DNA from: Ectopseudomonas khazarica
GTDB taxonomy: Bacteria > Pseudomonadota > Gammaproteobacteria > Pseudomonadales > Pseudomonadaceae
NCBI RefSeq assembly: GCF_004521985.1
Contig: NZ_SBHZ01000007.1
Coordinates: 62,001 to 126,000 of the forward strand
Direction of reading: 5' to 3'
Length of the DNA stretch: 64,000 bases
Shown: in pieces, positions 9,135-17,256 of the stretch
Numbering within the stretch: the stretch's first letter is position 1
How the letters are laid out: every line of letters begins with the position of its first letter
Notes under the pieces: generated by a model
Database searches by the model: none
The model's input: the letters and a program-made list of their open reading frames with translations, nothing else
Told to the model about the DNA's origin: nothing
Program-made: the position numbers and the translations under genes

Positions 9135-9300
9135 ATGGACGGCGCCTGCGGGCTCCGTTCGTCGTTCGGGCAGGCGCGCGGATTTCGTCCGCACGGGGCC
9201 TGCCGCGCCAGGCAAAAGCCAGAAACATTCTGTCACTGGCCACGCCCATCCTTGCCGGGCAAGATGCCGCCCAAGCTTTTCCACAAGAGAGAAAACCGTG

Positions 9301-10146
9301 ATGCAGCGTTTCCTCAGTATCGCCATGGTCCTGTGCCTGGCGCTGACCTTCAGCTTCGAAGCCCACGCCAAGCGCTTTGGCGGCGGCAAGTCCTTCGGTT
9401 CCGCGCCCAGCCACCAGACTCGCCAGGCCACGCCGCAGTCGCAACCGGCAACCACCGCGCCCACCGCAGGTCGTCAACCCGCTGCCGCCAGCGGCGCATC
9501 GCGCTGGCTCGGCCCGCTGGCCGGCCTGGCCGCCGGTGGCCTGCTCGCCTCGATGTTCATGGGTGATGGCTTCGAAGGCCTGCAGATCATGGACTTCCTG
9601 ATCTTCGGCCTGATCGCCTTCCTGATCTTCCGCTTCCTCGCCGCCCGTCGTGCCCAGCAGCAGCCGCAAGCCGCCACCGCTGGCGCACCGTACCAGCGCG
9701 AAATGCCGACCCAGGCCGCACCGACTTCGATCTTCGGCGGCAGCGGCGCTGCGGCAGCGCGCCCGGTGATCAACGCCCCGGCCTGGTTCAACGAGCAGAG
9801 CTTCCTGGCTGCCGGCCGCGAGCACTTCATGAACCTGCAGCAGCACTGGGACGCGAACGAGATGGACAAGATCGCCGAGTTCGTCACCCCGCAACTGCTG
9901 GACTTCCTCAAGCGCGAGCGCGCCGAGCTGGGCGACGGCTTCCAGTCCACCTACATCGACGAGCTCGACGTGCAGCTCGAAGGCGTCGACGACAACGCCG
10001 AGAAGACCATCGCCACCCTGACCTTCAGCGGCCTGTCGAAGACCTCGCGCTTCGACCAGGGCGAAGCGTTCAGCGAAAGCTGGCGCCTGGAACGCGCCCA
10101 GGGCGACAACCAGCCCTGGCTGATCGCCGGCATCCGCCAGAACTGA
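9301..10146 (+). CDS. Tim44-like domain protein
   Basis: A 281-residue exported or membrane protein. It has a cleavable-looking signal peptide (to AHA-KR), a Gly/Ser/Gln/Pro-rich low-complexity segment (residues 25-60), hydrophobic stretches at about 64-84 and 95-117, and a C-terminal alpha/beta domain (about 150-281: WDANEMDKIAEFVTPQLLDFL, ELDVQLEGVDD, TFSGLSKTSRFDQGEAFSE, ending WLIAGIRQN) typical of bacterial Tim44-like proteins. The ATG at 9301 is preferred over the GTG codon just before it; AAGAGAG is the likely ribosome binding site. The function of bacterial Tim44-like proteins is not established. A strong terminator follows. Confidence 0.85.
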   Translation: MQRFLSIAMVLCLALTFSFEAHAKRFGGGKSFGSAPSHQTRQATPQSQPATTAPTAGRQPAAASGASRWLGPLAGLAAGGLLASMFMGDGFEGLQIMDFLIFGLIAFLIFRFLAARRAQQQPQAATAGAPYQREMPTQAAPTSIFGGSGAAAARPVINAPAWFNEQSFLAAGREHFMNLQQHWDANEMDKIAEFVTPQLLDFLKRERAELGDGFQSTYIDELDVQLEGVDDNAEKTIATLTFSGLSKTSRFDQGEAFSESWRLERAQGDNQPWLIAGIRQN

Positions 10147-10162
10147 TCAGCAGCGCAGCATG

Positions 10163-10189
10163 AAAACCCCGGGCAAGCCCGGGGTTTTT
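10163..10189. terminator. Bidirectional terminator
   Basis: 12-bp perfect stem AAAACCCCGGGC / GCCCGGGGTTTT with a 2-base spacer in the centre, T-rich on both strands. It lies between the Tim44-like gene and the convergent elaA operon and could serve both. Confidence 0.85.
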
Positions 10190-10285
10190 CGTTTCGGCCC
10201 TGGCCGGCCAGCGGCTCCTGCAACACCATCAGCCCGTTCGGCAGCAGCGCAGCGGGCACATCCGAGCGGGCGCTGCAGCGGCGAC

Positions 10286-10759
10286 CTAGCCGGACGTCTG
10301 GTCGCCCGCCGCCCGGCGCATGCCGATATGCGGGATGTCGTCCTCCAGGTAGACCTCGGTCACCGGCTCGAAGCCATAGCGCCCGTAGTAGCCCTGCAGG
10401 TGCGCCTGTGCCGACAGGTACAGCGGCACGCCCGGCCAGCGCTGCCCACACTCGGCCAGCGCCCGCTCCATCAGCTGGTGCCCCAGGCCGCTGCCTCGCG
10501 CCGACGCGGCGATCACCACCCGACCGATCACCACCTCACCGTCCATGCGCTGCGGATCGAGCAGACGCAGATAGCCCACCAGGCCATGCTCGTCGCGCGC
10601 CAGCAGGTGGCAGGTGTCGCCCAGCAGGTCCTGGCCATCGGTTTCCAGATACGGGCAGTTCTGTTCGACCACGAACACCTGGGTACGCAGAGCGAGGATG
10701 GCATACAGCTCATGGACGTCGAGTTCGCTATGGTGCTTGCTGATCCAGCTGATGGTCAT
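10286..10759 (-). CDS. elaA: GNAT acetyltransferase ElaA
   Basis: 157 residues, the size of E. coli ElaA (153). The N-terminus has the ElaA pattern (LYAILALRTQVFVVEQNCPYLE, with the FVVEQ block), then LRLLDPQ, GRVVIAASARGSGLG (acetyl-CoA pyrophosphate loop, R/Q-x-x-G-x-G/A) and YGRYGFEPV. GNAT enzymes acetylate amines; the substrate of ElaA is unknown. Start: the ATG at 10759 has GGAGAG 6 bases upstream and overlaps the stop of the preceding gene (ATGA), so it is probably translated from the same mRNA as the unrecognised envelope operon at 10756-14181. The longer reading frame upstream has no support. Confidence 0.88.
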   Translation of the reverse strand: MTISWISKHHSELDVHELYAILALRTQVFVVEQNCPYLETDGQDLLGDTCHLLARDEHGLVGYLRLLDPQRMDGEVVIGRVVIAASARGSGLGHQLMERALAECGQRWPGVPLYLSAQAHLQGYYGRYGFEPVTEVYLEDDIPHIGMRRAAGDQTSG

Positions 10760-12078
10760 CTTTCTCTCCATAAAACCTGGTGTGCATGTTGTCCCTCTGG
10801 TCGCGCCCGGCCACGCAGGCAACGCCAGAACATGACGCCGAGTATCAGCACCAGCCAGAGCAAAGGCACCAGAAAAAGCACTAGGGTACTGACTGCATGC
10901 CGCCCCACCTCTGTGTGGTAGACCAGCCGCCCCCCACCCTCCTGCCGCTCGGCCGCTATCAGCACGGCATTCTGCAACTTGCTCAGCGTACCGATTTTCG
11001 GCACTGAAACCGGGAGCTGGCGCAAGGCCCGCACTAGGCCGTTCCAGGCTGCGGCACTGTTTTCGATAGGCCAATAGGAAGTCGATCGGCCCGAATAACT
11101 GGGCGCCAGGTCAGTCAAGGTCAGACTATGCGCCTGCGCCTCGGCATAGACTGCGACGATAGCAGCCACGCGCGCCTCCAGCTGAGCGCGCACGTCCCCG
11201 GCAAGCACGGCTATCGCTGCATTGCGCGACGCATAGGAAGCAGCTTTATAAGCCTGAAGTAACTGCTCGGGTCGAGCGTGGAGCGAATCCCGAAAATCAG
11301 TCCAGCGCTCATAGCCCAGCAACTGCATGATGGCCTGCTTGCCGGCCTGGCAATCGACATCGGCAGGGCATAGCAGGTCGAACTCGGTCATCGCCGCAGG
11401 GAATAGCTCAAGCCCCGTAAGCGTGAAGAAGTCCCCCGACTGCCTCTCCTGCCAGAGTCCGGCAAGCGCATATAGCAGCGGCAATTCAGCGTGGGCAACA
11501 GGCGCCATCATCGCCGGTCCCCAGTAATAGTTCCGGCAATCGACGCGGTAGGACAGCGAAGCGTACGACGGCTCAGGCTCGCTCAGCACCCCACATGAGA
11601 GCGTCTGGTCCGCTGGTTTAAAAAGCAGCCGCGTACCTGCTGGCGGCAGGTATTCGCCAAGATCCTCACCGCCGTGCAGCACCAGATCCGGGTAGCCCAT
11701 CAGAGCGCCCTGCAGCCGGTAGAAAGTCGCTGACCAGAGCTGCTGGCCATCGCTGACCAGCAACACAAGCAATCCGCTCGCCAGGACCAGCAAGGCGCCC
11801 AGCGGTCGCCGATGAGTCAGCAGAGCGACGCTCCCCAGGTAGATCAGCGGCAACCCCAGCAGCAGCCCAGGCAACGCCAGAGAACTTTCCGACGCCCAGT
11901 TGAACAACAGATAGTGGCTGCTGGCGAGCACCGCCAGGACCGCACAAAACAGCCCGAACGCCAGCGCAGTCGCACCCCAGCCTCGGATAGTGCTCGGCAC
12001 CAGCACCGCCGCGCTCAGCGCCACCAGTGCCAGGCTTACCCAACGAACCCAACCGGGCGACGCCATCATCTCTAACAT
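10756..12078 (-). CDS. Unrecognised polytopic membrane protein
   Basis: About 440 residues. Four hydrophobic segments occupy the first 110 residues (VSLALVALSAAVLV, LAFGLFCAVLAVLA, LLGLPLIYLGSVALL, LGALLVLASGLLVLLV). A roughly 270-residue soluble domain follows with six Cys (SCGV, DCRN, LLCPADVDCQAGK), consistent with a periplasmic location. One more helix (LVLFLVPLLWLVLILGVMF) precedes a basic tail. I recognise no family. The start at 12078 overlaps the upstream stop (ATGTTAG) and has GGGAG 5 bases upstream; its own stop overlaps the elaA start. Both overlaps suggest a translationally coupled operon. Codon use contains more A/T at third positions than the flanking genes. Confidence 0.75.
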   Translation of the reverse strand: MLEMMASPGWVRWVSLALVALSAAVLVPSTIRGWGATALAFGLFCAVLAVLASSHYLLFNWASESSLALPGLLLGLPLIYLGSVALLTHRRPLGALLVLASGLLVLLVSDGQQLWSATFYRLQGALMGYPDLVLHGGEDLGEYLPPAGTRLLFKPADQTLSCGVLSEPEPSYASLSYRVDCRNYYWGPAMMAPVAHAELPLLYALAGLWQERQSGDFFTLTGLELFPAAMTEFDLLCPADVDCQAGKQAIMQLLGYERWTDFRDSLHARPEQLLQAYKAASYASRNAAIAVLAGDVRAQLEARVAAIVAVYAEAQAHSLTLTDLAPSYSGRSTSYWPIENSAAAWNGLVRALRQLPVSVPKIGTLSKLQNAVLIAAERQEGGGRLVYHTEVGRHAVSTLVLFLVPLLWLVLILGVMFWRCLRGRARPEGQHAHQVLWRER

Positions 12079-12509
12079 GGCCACTCCCATCCTTCGCAGT
12101 TGAACACCCGCCGGCCATGTATATGAATCTGTTTCCAAGCCAGCTGGCCATCCTTTTCCAGCCCGTAGGAAACGCCGTGTTCGACACCCGTAGCGTAGCG
12201 ACGCCAGACGCCGACAGTTGTCAGGGCCAGCCAGGTTCCGATCCATTCATCGTCGCGATACCAGCCATACATGACGAAGCCGCCGTTCGTTTCCTCGACC
12301 AAGTAGCCGCTGCGTTGACCGTTGGCTTGCGCACCGCAGCTGACCAGCTTGCCATCGACGATGTCCTTGTGAATCTCATCCGTGCTGCGCGCACAGCCGT
12401 CGCCATCCAGAGCAGGTGGAGCGAGCTCGTTCAGCAAGCGCTGTGGCACCCGTTCGAATGCGCTTGCGCAAGTAGCCAGCAGCAGAAGAACCAGGGTAAG
12501 CGCACGCAT
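12072..12509 (-). CDS. Small secreted protein of unknown function
   Basis: 145 residues with a clear Sec signal peptide (MRALTLVLLLLATCASA-FE). The mature part has five Cys (GDGCARS, VSCGAQ, FNCEGWEWPC) and many aromatic residues (YGWYRDDEWIGTWLAL, VGVWRRYATGV). The spacing of Cys and the secretion signal suggest a disulphide-stabilised periplasmic protein. No family recognised. It sits between a membrane-anchored gene (1 base between stop and start) and a polytopic membrane gene (7-bp overlap), so the three are probably co-translated and may form one complex. Confidence 0.7.
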   Translation of the reverse strand: MRALTLVLLLLATCASAFERVPQRLLNELAPPALDGDGCARSTDEIHKDIVDGKLVSCGAQANGQRSGYLVEETNGGFVMYGWYRDDEWIGTWLALTTVGVWRRYATGVEHGVSYGLEKDGQLAWKQIHIHGRRVFNCEGWEWPC

Positions 12510-12510
12510 A

Positions 12511-14181
12511 TCAGTTGCCCTCCTGCTGCATGAAGCGATACGTCCAGCGCACCGTGCGCGGCGTGGAGTCGAGGGTGGTCAACTGCTCAATGCGCCTGAC
12601 CTCACCGTGAAACTTGAACACACCATCGGGGAACAGGAAGTCCTCGACGATCGGCTCATCAAGGTCGGCAGAACGGGCAACCGGCATCAACGCCTGCCCA
12701 TTGGCATCGAGAAAGCGCAGTCGGCCGAACAACTCGCGCGCCGGCTGCTCAGGCTGCACCAGCGCGCTCGGCAAGGCGCCGACGGCAACCAGCCAGGGCG
12801 TTTCACCGACCTGGTAGGGCAGTACCTGCCAGGCCATAGCAGTCGGGCAGGACAGCTCGCTCTCGACCTCAGCGTCATGCAAGAAGCGCAGCTCACCATC
12901 ACTGCCCTGTAGCTCCCAGCGCACCTGATCGAGCTGCTCGGGTGGCAACACCGAATAACGCCGGTAGTCGTCAGCAGGCAATCTCTGCACGGCTCGCCAG
13001 CGCAACAGTGGCTGCTGCGAACTGACCACACGCAACTGACAGACGGCGCTCAAGGAAATCGGCAGAAACAGCTCGTGATACTCACGCCCCTGCGCCTGCA
13101 ACGGCAGTTGTGTGGGCATGTCGAGGCCGGTATGCGCCAGCGGCAAGTGCCAAGTCGAAGGCAGCGACGAAACGCTACGCAGCTGGTCGTCAGTGGAGAA
13201 GCGCACATCCGTCAGACGCTCCTCCTTGCCGCTCCACAGCCTGATCGGCAGGTGCGCCGGCGGCGTGCCCTCGAAGCGCAGCTGGTACATGTCGGCAGCG
13301 AGAAAATCCTTGCCCCGCATCAGACGATCCCAGGCGCTGTCATAGCCCGGCGAATGGGCGTAGCGCACGCGATGCCAGGCCTGATGCGCCGGGTAGTCAT
13401 CCGGCTTGAAATGCAGGGTTTGCTTGCCCCGGTTGACAACCTCGACCCACCACTCGCCTGGCAAGGCGCCCGGTCGGGCGGTGATGTGGCTATCGCCGAC
13501 ACGGATGACACTCTCCTCGTCCGCCAGCACCAGCCAAAGCGGCTCCTCGTGCGCAATAGGGACCTTGCGCAGCACATCAGCCAGCACCCAGGCTGGCTCC
13601 CGGTAGGCGCAGGCCGGGCTGTATACCGGCGTCCAAAACAGCTCGAAGCGGTGCGCCGGCATGGCGCGCGTCGGGTACTCGGCAAGCTCTTGCGACAGCG
13701 CCAGGTCGGCATCGATGCCGACCGGCAAAAGTCGTTGTGGTGCATCCAGACGCAATGCGGGGGTACACAACTGAGTGCCATCCGCGTTGAACAATCGGAG
13801 ATTTTCGATAGCCAGGATGCTTTCCGGCATCAGCGCATTGTTGCCGTGCGCGGGCAGCAGTAGCTCGAACCAGTCGCGTCGAGCGGGGTTGCTATAGACA
13901 TGACCGAAGCCAGCATGAAGTCTGAGCGTGCCAGCCAGAGCAGTGGGCTGCAGCGGCTCGCCTATGGCCGGACTGGGCAGTTGAAAGGGCTCGTATACGG
14001 CCATATGGGTGCTGTCGAACAAGCCGTGGCCCTCACGGGACGCCACGACCAGCAGCGCGACCAACCAGCCTATGGTGATCAGGCTGACGATGACGAAGCG
14101 CCGGGTGCGCAGTTCCTTTTGCAGACGCACAACGATGCGGTTGCGGAGCTGCGCGATTGGGGTTGAAGATGCATCCTGCAT
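12511..14181 (-). CDS. Unrecognised membrane-anchored periplasmic protein
   Basis: About 556 residues from the ATG at 14181 (GGAAG 9 bases upstream); an in-frame ATG at 14259 would add 26 residues but has no ribosome binding site. Topology: a short basic cytoplasmic N-terminus (RIVVRLQKELRTRR), one transmembrane helix (FVIVSLITIGWLVALLVV, about residues 28-45), then about 510 periplasmic residues rich in Trp and Pro with beta-like repeats. No motif or family recognised. First gene of the leftward unit ending in elaA. A/T-ending codons are more frequent than in surrounding housekeeping genes, hinting at a different origin. Confidence 0.72.
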   Translation of the reverse strand: MQDASSTPIAQLRNRIVVRLQKELRTRRFVIVSLITIGWLVALLVVASREGHGLFDSTHMAVYEPFQLPSPAIGEPLQPTALAGTLRLHAGFGHVYSNPARRDWFELLLPAHGNNALMPESILAIENLRLFNADGTQLCTPALRLDAPQRLLPVGIDADLALSQELAEYPTRAMPAHRFELFWTPVYSPACAYREPAWVLADVLRKVPIAHEEPLWLVLADEESVIRVGDSHITARPGALPGEWWVEVVNRGKQTLHFKPDDYPAHQAWHRVRYAHSPGYDSAWDRLMRGKDFLAADMYQLRFEGTPPAHLPIRLWSGKEERLTDVRFSTDDQLRSVSSLPSTWHLPLAHTGLDMPTQLPLQAQGREYHELFLPISLSAVCQLRVVSSQQPLLRWRAVQRLPADDYRRYSVLPPEQLDQVRWELQGSDGELRFLHDAEVESELSCPTAMAWQVLPYQVGETPWLVAVGALPSALVQPEQPARELFGRLRFLDANGQALMPVARSADLDEPIVEDFLFPDGVFKFHGEVRRIEQLTTLDSTPRTVRWTYRFMQQEGN

Positions 14182-14357
14182 GCGGCGACGCTTCCAAGCT
14201 TTTCGCGGGGCGTCAAGGTTGCCGATAAAGGCCACTCGGCTCAAGCTGAAATTGCCCATGCTGCTAACTGCAGCCGGCTATCTGCGGATCGCTTGAGCAA
14301 TACCTCGAATCCCGCGGCTAGGGTATAAAGCTGCCCGCCCATAAGGAGAGCCCTATC

Positions 14358-14765
14358 GTGGAAGAAGTCATCGAACAGCTGCGCGAACTCAACGAACCGG
14401 TGCCGGTACCGCTGGAGCTGCCGGAGGAAGAGACCCTGGTGGAGATTCAGGAGCAGATCCTCATCCACCTGCCCTTCGAGCTGCGCGAGTTCCTGCTCAA
14501 GGTCAGCGACGTGGTCTATGGCCGCCTGGAGCCGGTGACCGCCAGCGACCCGCAATCGCACACCTACCTGCCGGAAGTGGCCTCGGTGGCCTGGGACCTC
14601 GGCCTGCCACGCGACCTGGTGCCGCTGTGCCAGGACGGCCGCGACTACTACGCCGTGGACGTGGAAGGCCAGGTGTGGCTGTGGGACGGCGACGAGGGTG
14701 AGCTGACCGACGAGAGCTGGGATTCGGTCTGGCACTGGTGCCGCGACGTCTGGCTGGAAAGCTGA
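14358..14765 (+). CDS. SMI1/KNR4-like family protein
   Basis: 135 acidic residues. It starts at GTG 14358 with AAGGAG 9 bases upstream. The pattern LPFELREFLLKVSDVVYG, then LPRDLVPLCQDGRDYYAVDVEGQVWLWD and a C-terminal Trp-rich ESWDSVWHWCRDVWLES fits the SMI1/KNR4 (SUKH) superfamily fold. SUKH proteins are often immunity proteins for contact-dependent toxins, but single-copy forms of this size occur as stand-alone genes and no toxin gene lies nearby. A cytoplasmic protein of unknown role. It is divergent from the unrecognised operon to its left. Confidence 0.7.
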   Translation: MEEVIEQLRELNEPVPVPLELPEEETLVEIQEQILIHLPFELREFLLKVSDVVYGRLEPVTASDPQSHTYLPEVASVAWDLGLPRDLVPLCQDGRDYYAVDVEGQVWLWDGDEGELTDESWDSVWHWCRDVWLES

Positions 14766-14820
14766 TCGGCGTCGCCACCAAAGCGCCGCACACGGCTGGC
14801 CGCTACACCTGAACCCGAGG

Positions 14821-14838
14821 CAGGAGCTTCAGCCGCGA
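14821..14838 (+). repeat. Degenerate REP core
   Basis: AGGAGCTTCAGCCGCGAC, a decayed version of the GGCTTCAGCCGCGA core found elsewhere in the window, in the spacer between the SMI1-like gene and the convergent GntR gene. Confidence 0.5.
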
Positions 14839-14866
14839 CCGGCACACCCCATCAGGCAAACCCGGC

Positions 14867-15520
14867 TCACACCTCGCCCTGTTCCAGCGCCAGCAGGTTG
14901 AGCAGAAACCGCGCGAAGTACAGCAGGTCCTGCTCCATGGCCTGGCGCGCCCCCTTGGCATCGCCAGCCTCGATGGCGGCGAAGGCGTCCTCGTGAAAGT
15001 CGTTGAGCCGCAGTGACAGGTCGGCGCCGGTGAACAGGCGGTTGAAGAAGGGACCGATCTGCAGCCACAGCGCCTCGATCGAACGCAGCAGCACCGGGTT
15101 GCCGCACGCGCCGTACAGGTGCAGATGAAACTGGCTGTTGGCGTTCAGGTAGTCCTGCACCTGGCGTTGTTCGATGGCTGCATCCATGCGCTGCACGCAG
15201 TCGCGCAGCAGCGCCAGGTCCGCGCTGTTCAGCCGTGGCGTCGCCAGCTCGACCGCCATGCCCTCCAGCGCCAGGCGCACCTGGAAGATGTTCTCGTAGC
15301 GCTCACGCGTCATCGATGGCACCCGCACCGAGCGTTGCTGCTCGCCCTCCAGCACCCCCTCGGCCACCAGCCGCTGCAGGGCGGCGCGGACCGGCATCGG
15401 GCTGGTACCCCACTCGGCAGCCAGGTCGCGGATCTTCAGCCGCTGGCCCGGCTGGAAGCGCCCGGCCAGCAGGCCCGAGCGAATGTTCTGGTACAGCTGT
15501 TCCTGCAGGTTGTCAGCCAT
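14867..15520 (-). CDS. GntR/FadR-family transcriptional regulator (FCD domain)
   Basis: 217 residues. The N-terminal winged helix-turn-helix has the GntR hallmarks (LYQNIRSGLLAGRFQPGQRL, LAAEWGTSPMPVRAALQRLVAEG, residues of about 5-60). The C-terminal FCD domain (about 75-205) carries the helix-based ligand pocket with metal-binding-type D-x3-H positions (NSQFHLHLY, NDFHEDAFAAIEAGD). I chose the ATG at 15520 because GGGAG lies 7 bases upstream; the longer frame lacks one. It is divergent from the aminotransferase/ligase pair, and the shared intergenic region has palindromes of the type bound by this family. It most likely represses those genes until their amine substrate is present. Confidence 0.9.
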   Translation of the reverse strand: MADNLQEQLYQNIRSGLLAGRFQPGQRLKIRDLAAEWGTSPMPVRAALQRLVAEGVLEGEQQRSVRVPSMTRERYENIFQVRLALEGMAVELATPRLNSADLALLRDCVQRMDAAIEQRQVQDYLNANSQFHLHLYGACGNPVLLRSIEALWLQIGPFFNRLFTGADLSLRLNDFHEDAFAAIEAGDAKGARQAMEQDLLYFARFLLNLLALEQGEV

Positions 15521-15638
15521 GGGCCGGCTCCCTCGGTGGCGCCGGCAGTTGAGCAAGGGTGAGGCTACAGTCGCGCATGGAAGGCTCCGCTGGGAAAATC
15601 CGACAAGTCTACGTCGATACTGATTTTGTGTGAAAAAA

Positions 15639-15648
15639 CGCTATAGCG
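15639..15648. promoter_or_regulatory. 10-bp palindrome in GntR control region
   Basis: CGCTATAGCG, a perfect palindrome in an AT-rich spacer, 19 bp (centre to centre) from the first TGTGATCACA site. Function unknown. Confidence 0.35.
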
Positions 15649-15657
15649 TAAATATTC

Positions 15658-15667
15658 TGTGATCACA
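15658..15667. promoter_or_regulatory. Putative GntR operator O1
   Basis: TGTGATCACA palindrome on the regulator-proximal side of the divergent spacer. An identical core occurs 62 bp away (centre to centre, about six helical turns), in keeping with cooperative binding. A partial half-site (ATTTTGTG) lies at 15623-15630. Confidence 0.6.
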
Positions 15668-15689
15668 AATTAGAAGTTTACTGCCTTAA

Positions 15690-15713
15690 TAAACGGTTAG
15701 ATCCTACCGTTTA
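15690..15713. promoter_or_regulatory. Inverted repeat TAAACGGT-N8-ACCGTTTA
   Basis: Perfect 8-bp arms separated by 8 bp, adjacent to the second TGTGATCACA operator and upstream of the aminotransferase start. It could be a second regulator's site or a promoter-overlapping element. Confidence 0.4.
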
Positions 15714-15714
15714 C

Positions 15715-15734
15715 TATTTTGTGATCACAAAATA
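15715..15734. promoter_or_regulatory. Putative GntR operator O2
   Basis: A perfect 20-bp palindrome centred on TGTGATCACA with A/T-rich flanks, ending 31 bp before the aminotransferase ATG. Its position overlapping the probable promoter or leader suits repression. It is not a CRP/Vfr site because the half-sites have no 6-bp spacer. Confidence 0.65.
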
Positions 15735-15765
15735 TGATGCGCGAAACCCCATCGAGGTACTTCCC

Positions 15766-17160
15766 ATGACCACCGCCAGTGGTATCAGCCAAGCCGCCGT
15801 GGAGCGTTTCGTCGCTGCCGAGCGCGAGCTGTTCCTGTCCCGCAACCCGAAATCCGCAGCCCTGGCCGAACGTGCACGCCATTCGCTGTACGGCGGCGTG
15901 CCGATGCACTGGATGGCCGACTGGTCGACACCGGTGCCGCTGTTCGTCGAGCGCGCCAAGGGCGCACGCTTCTTCGACGTGGACGGTCATGAGTACATCG
16001 ACTTCTGCCTGGGCGACACCGGCAGCATGTTCGGTCACTCGCCCGATCCCGTGGCCCGCGCCATCGCCGAGCAGGCCGGCAACGGCCTGACCACCATGCT
16101 CCCCGGCGAGGATGCCGTGGTCTGCGGCGAACTGCTGGCGCAGCGCTTCGGCCTGCCGTACTGGCAGGTCACCGCCACGGCGACCGACTCCAACCGCTAC
16201 GTGCTGCGTTGGGCGCGCGCCATCACCCAGCGCAAGACCCTGCTGGTGTTCGACGGCTGCTACCACGGCACCGTCGATGACGTGATGGTGCGCCACAGGG
16301 ACGGCCAGACGGTGCACCGCTCGGGACTGATCGGCCAGGCCTACGACCTGACCGAGCACAGCCGCGCCATCCCCTTCAACGATGTCGCAGCGCTGGAGGC
16401 CGCCCTGGCCCAGGGTGATGTCTGCGCCCTGCTCTGCGAGCCGGCGATGACCAACATCGGCATGGTCCTCCCCGATCCGGGCTTCATGCAGCGCTGCCGC
16501 GAGCTGACGCGCCAGTACGGCAGCCTGCTGATCATCGACGAGACCCATACCATCTCCACCGACATCGGCGGCTGTACCCGCCTGTGGGGGCTGGAGCCGG
16601 ACTTCTTCGTGGTCGGCAAGCCCATCGCCGGCGGCGTGCCCTGCGGTATCTTCGGCTGCAGCGCGGCGATGGCCAGCGCCATGAACCAAGCCCGCCAGCG
16701 CGCCAGCGAAGGCAGCCAGGGTCATGGCCACAGCGGCATGGGCACCACCCTGTCGGCCAACGCCCTGGCCATGCACTGCATGCGCGCCAACCTGGAGCAG
16801 GTGATGACCCAGGATGCCTACGACCGCATGCTGCCGCTGGCCGCGCGCCTGGCCGAAGGCTTCCGTCAGCTGATCGGCCGGCACGGCCTCGACTGGTCGG
16901 TGACCGAGCTGGGCGCACGCTGCGAATTCCAGTTCTGTGCCACAGCGCCGCGCACCGGGGCCGAAGCCGAGGCCGCCTTCCATGACGAGCTGCAGATGGC
17001 CTTGCACCTGTACCTGATCAACCGCGGCATCCTCATCACCCCGTTCCACAACATGACCCTGTGCTGTCCGAGCACCACGACCGAGGATGTGGACAAGCTG
17101 ATCGTCACACTCGACCTGGCCTTGAGCGAGCTACTGGCCATCCCCGGCGCCCGCGAGTAA
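15766..17160 (+). CDS. Class III PLP-dependent aminotransferase (glutamate-1-semialdehyde aminomutase-like)
   Basis: 464 residues. Fold-type I class III features: EYIDFCLGDTGSMFGH, the cofactor-phosphate region, FDGCYHGTVDD (aromatic stacking on PLP), LLIIDETHT (the Asp that binds the pyridine nitrogen), and the PLP lysine in VVGKPIAGGVPCGIFG. Overall it resembles glutamate-1-semialdehyde aminomutase and beta-amino-acid or diamine aminotransferases rather than hemL itself, since the context is catabolic. The ATG at 15766 has GAGG 8 bases upstream; the longer frame would start inside the operator. It is followed by a PuuA-like ligase and is divergent from a GntR regulator, so a role in utilisation of an amine or omega-amino acid is inferred. 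Confidence 0.88.
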   Translation: MTTASGISQAAVERFVAAERELFLSRNPKSAALAERARHSLYGGVPMHWMADWSTPVPLFVERAKGARFFDVDGHEYIDFCLGDTGSMFGHSPDPVARAIAEQAGNGLTTMLPGEDAVVCGELLAQRFGLPYWQVTATATDSNRYVLRWARAITQRKTLLVFDGCYHGTVDDVMVRHRDGQTVHRSGLIGQAYDLTEHSRAIPFNDVAALEAALAQGDVCALLCEPAMTNIGMVLPDPGFMQRCRELTRQYGSLLIIDETHTISTDIGGCTRLWGLEPDFFVVGKPIAGGVPCGIFGCSAAMASAMNQARQRASEGSQGHGHSGMGTTLSANALAMHCMRANLEQVMTQDAYDRMLPLAARLAEGFRQLIGRHGLDWSVTELGARCEFQFCATAPRTGAEAEAAFHDELQMALHLYLINRGILITPFHNMTLCCPSTTTEDVDKLIVTLDLALSELLAIPGARE

Positions 17161-17174
17161 GCCCCAAAGGATGC

Positions 17175-17225
17175 CTGTGGGAGGGGCTTCAGCCGCGACA
17201 GTCGCCGCTGAAGCGCCTCCCACAG
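17175..17225. repeat. REP-type inverted pair between aminotransferase and ligase genes
   Basis: A 51-base imperfect hairpin: CTGTGGGAGG-GGCTTCAGC on the left and GCTGAAGC-GCCTCCCACAG on the right, around a short loop. The core is the Pseudomonas REP motif. Placed inside a probable operon it may modulate mRNA stability or downstream expression. Confidence 0.8.
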
Positions 17226-17256
17226 ACGCGCCCCACGACCTTCTACGAGAACCCAC

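Noticed and set aside
14358..14765. Toxin-immunity role for the SMI1/KNR4-like gene
   Set aside because: No polymorphic toxin, Rhs, CdiA or VgrG gene is in the neighbourhood; the family resemblance alone does not show immunity.
15658..15729. CRP/Vfr binding sites at TGTGATCACA
   Set aside because: CRP sites need about 6 bp between TGTGA and TCACA; here the halves are fused, which fits a GntR-type operator better.
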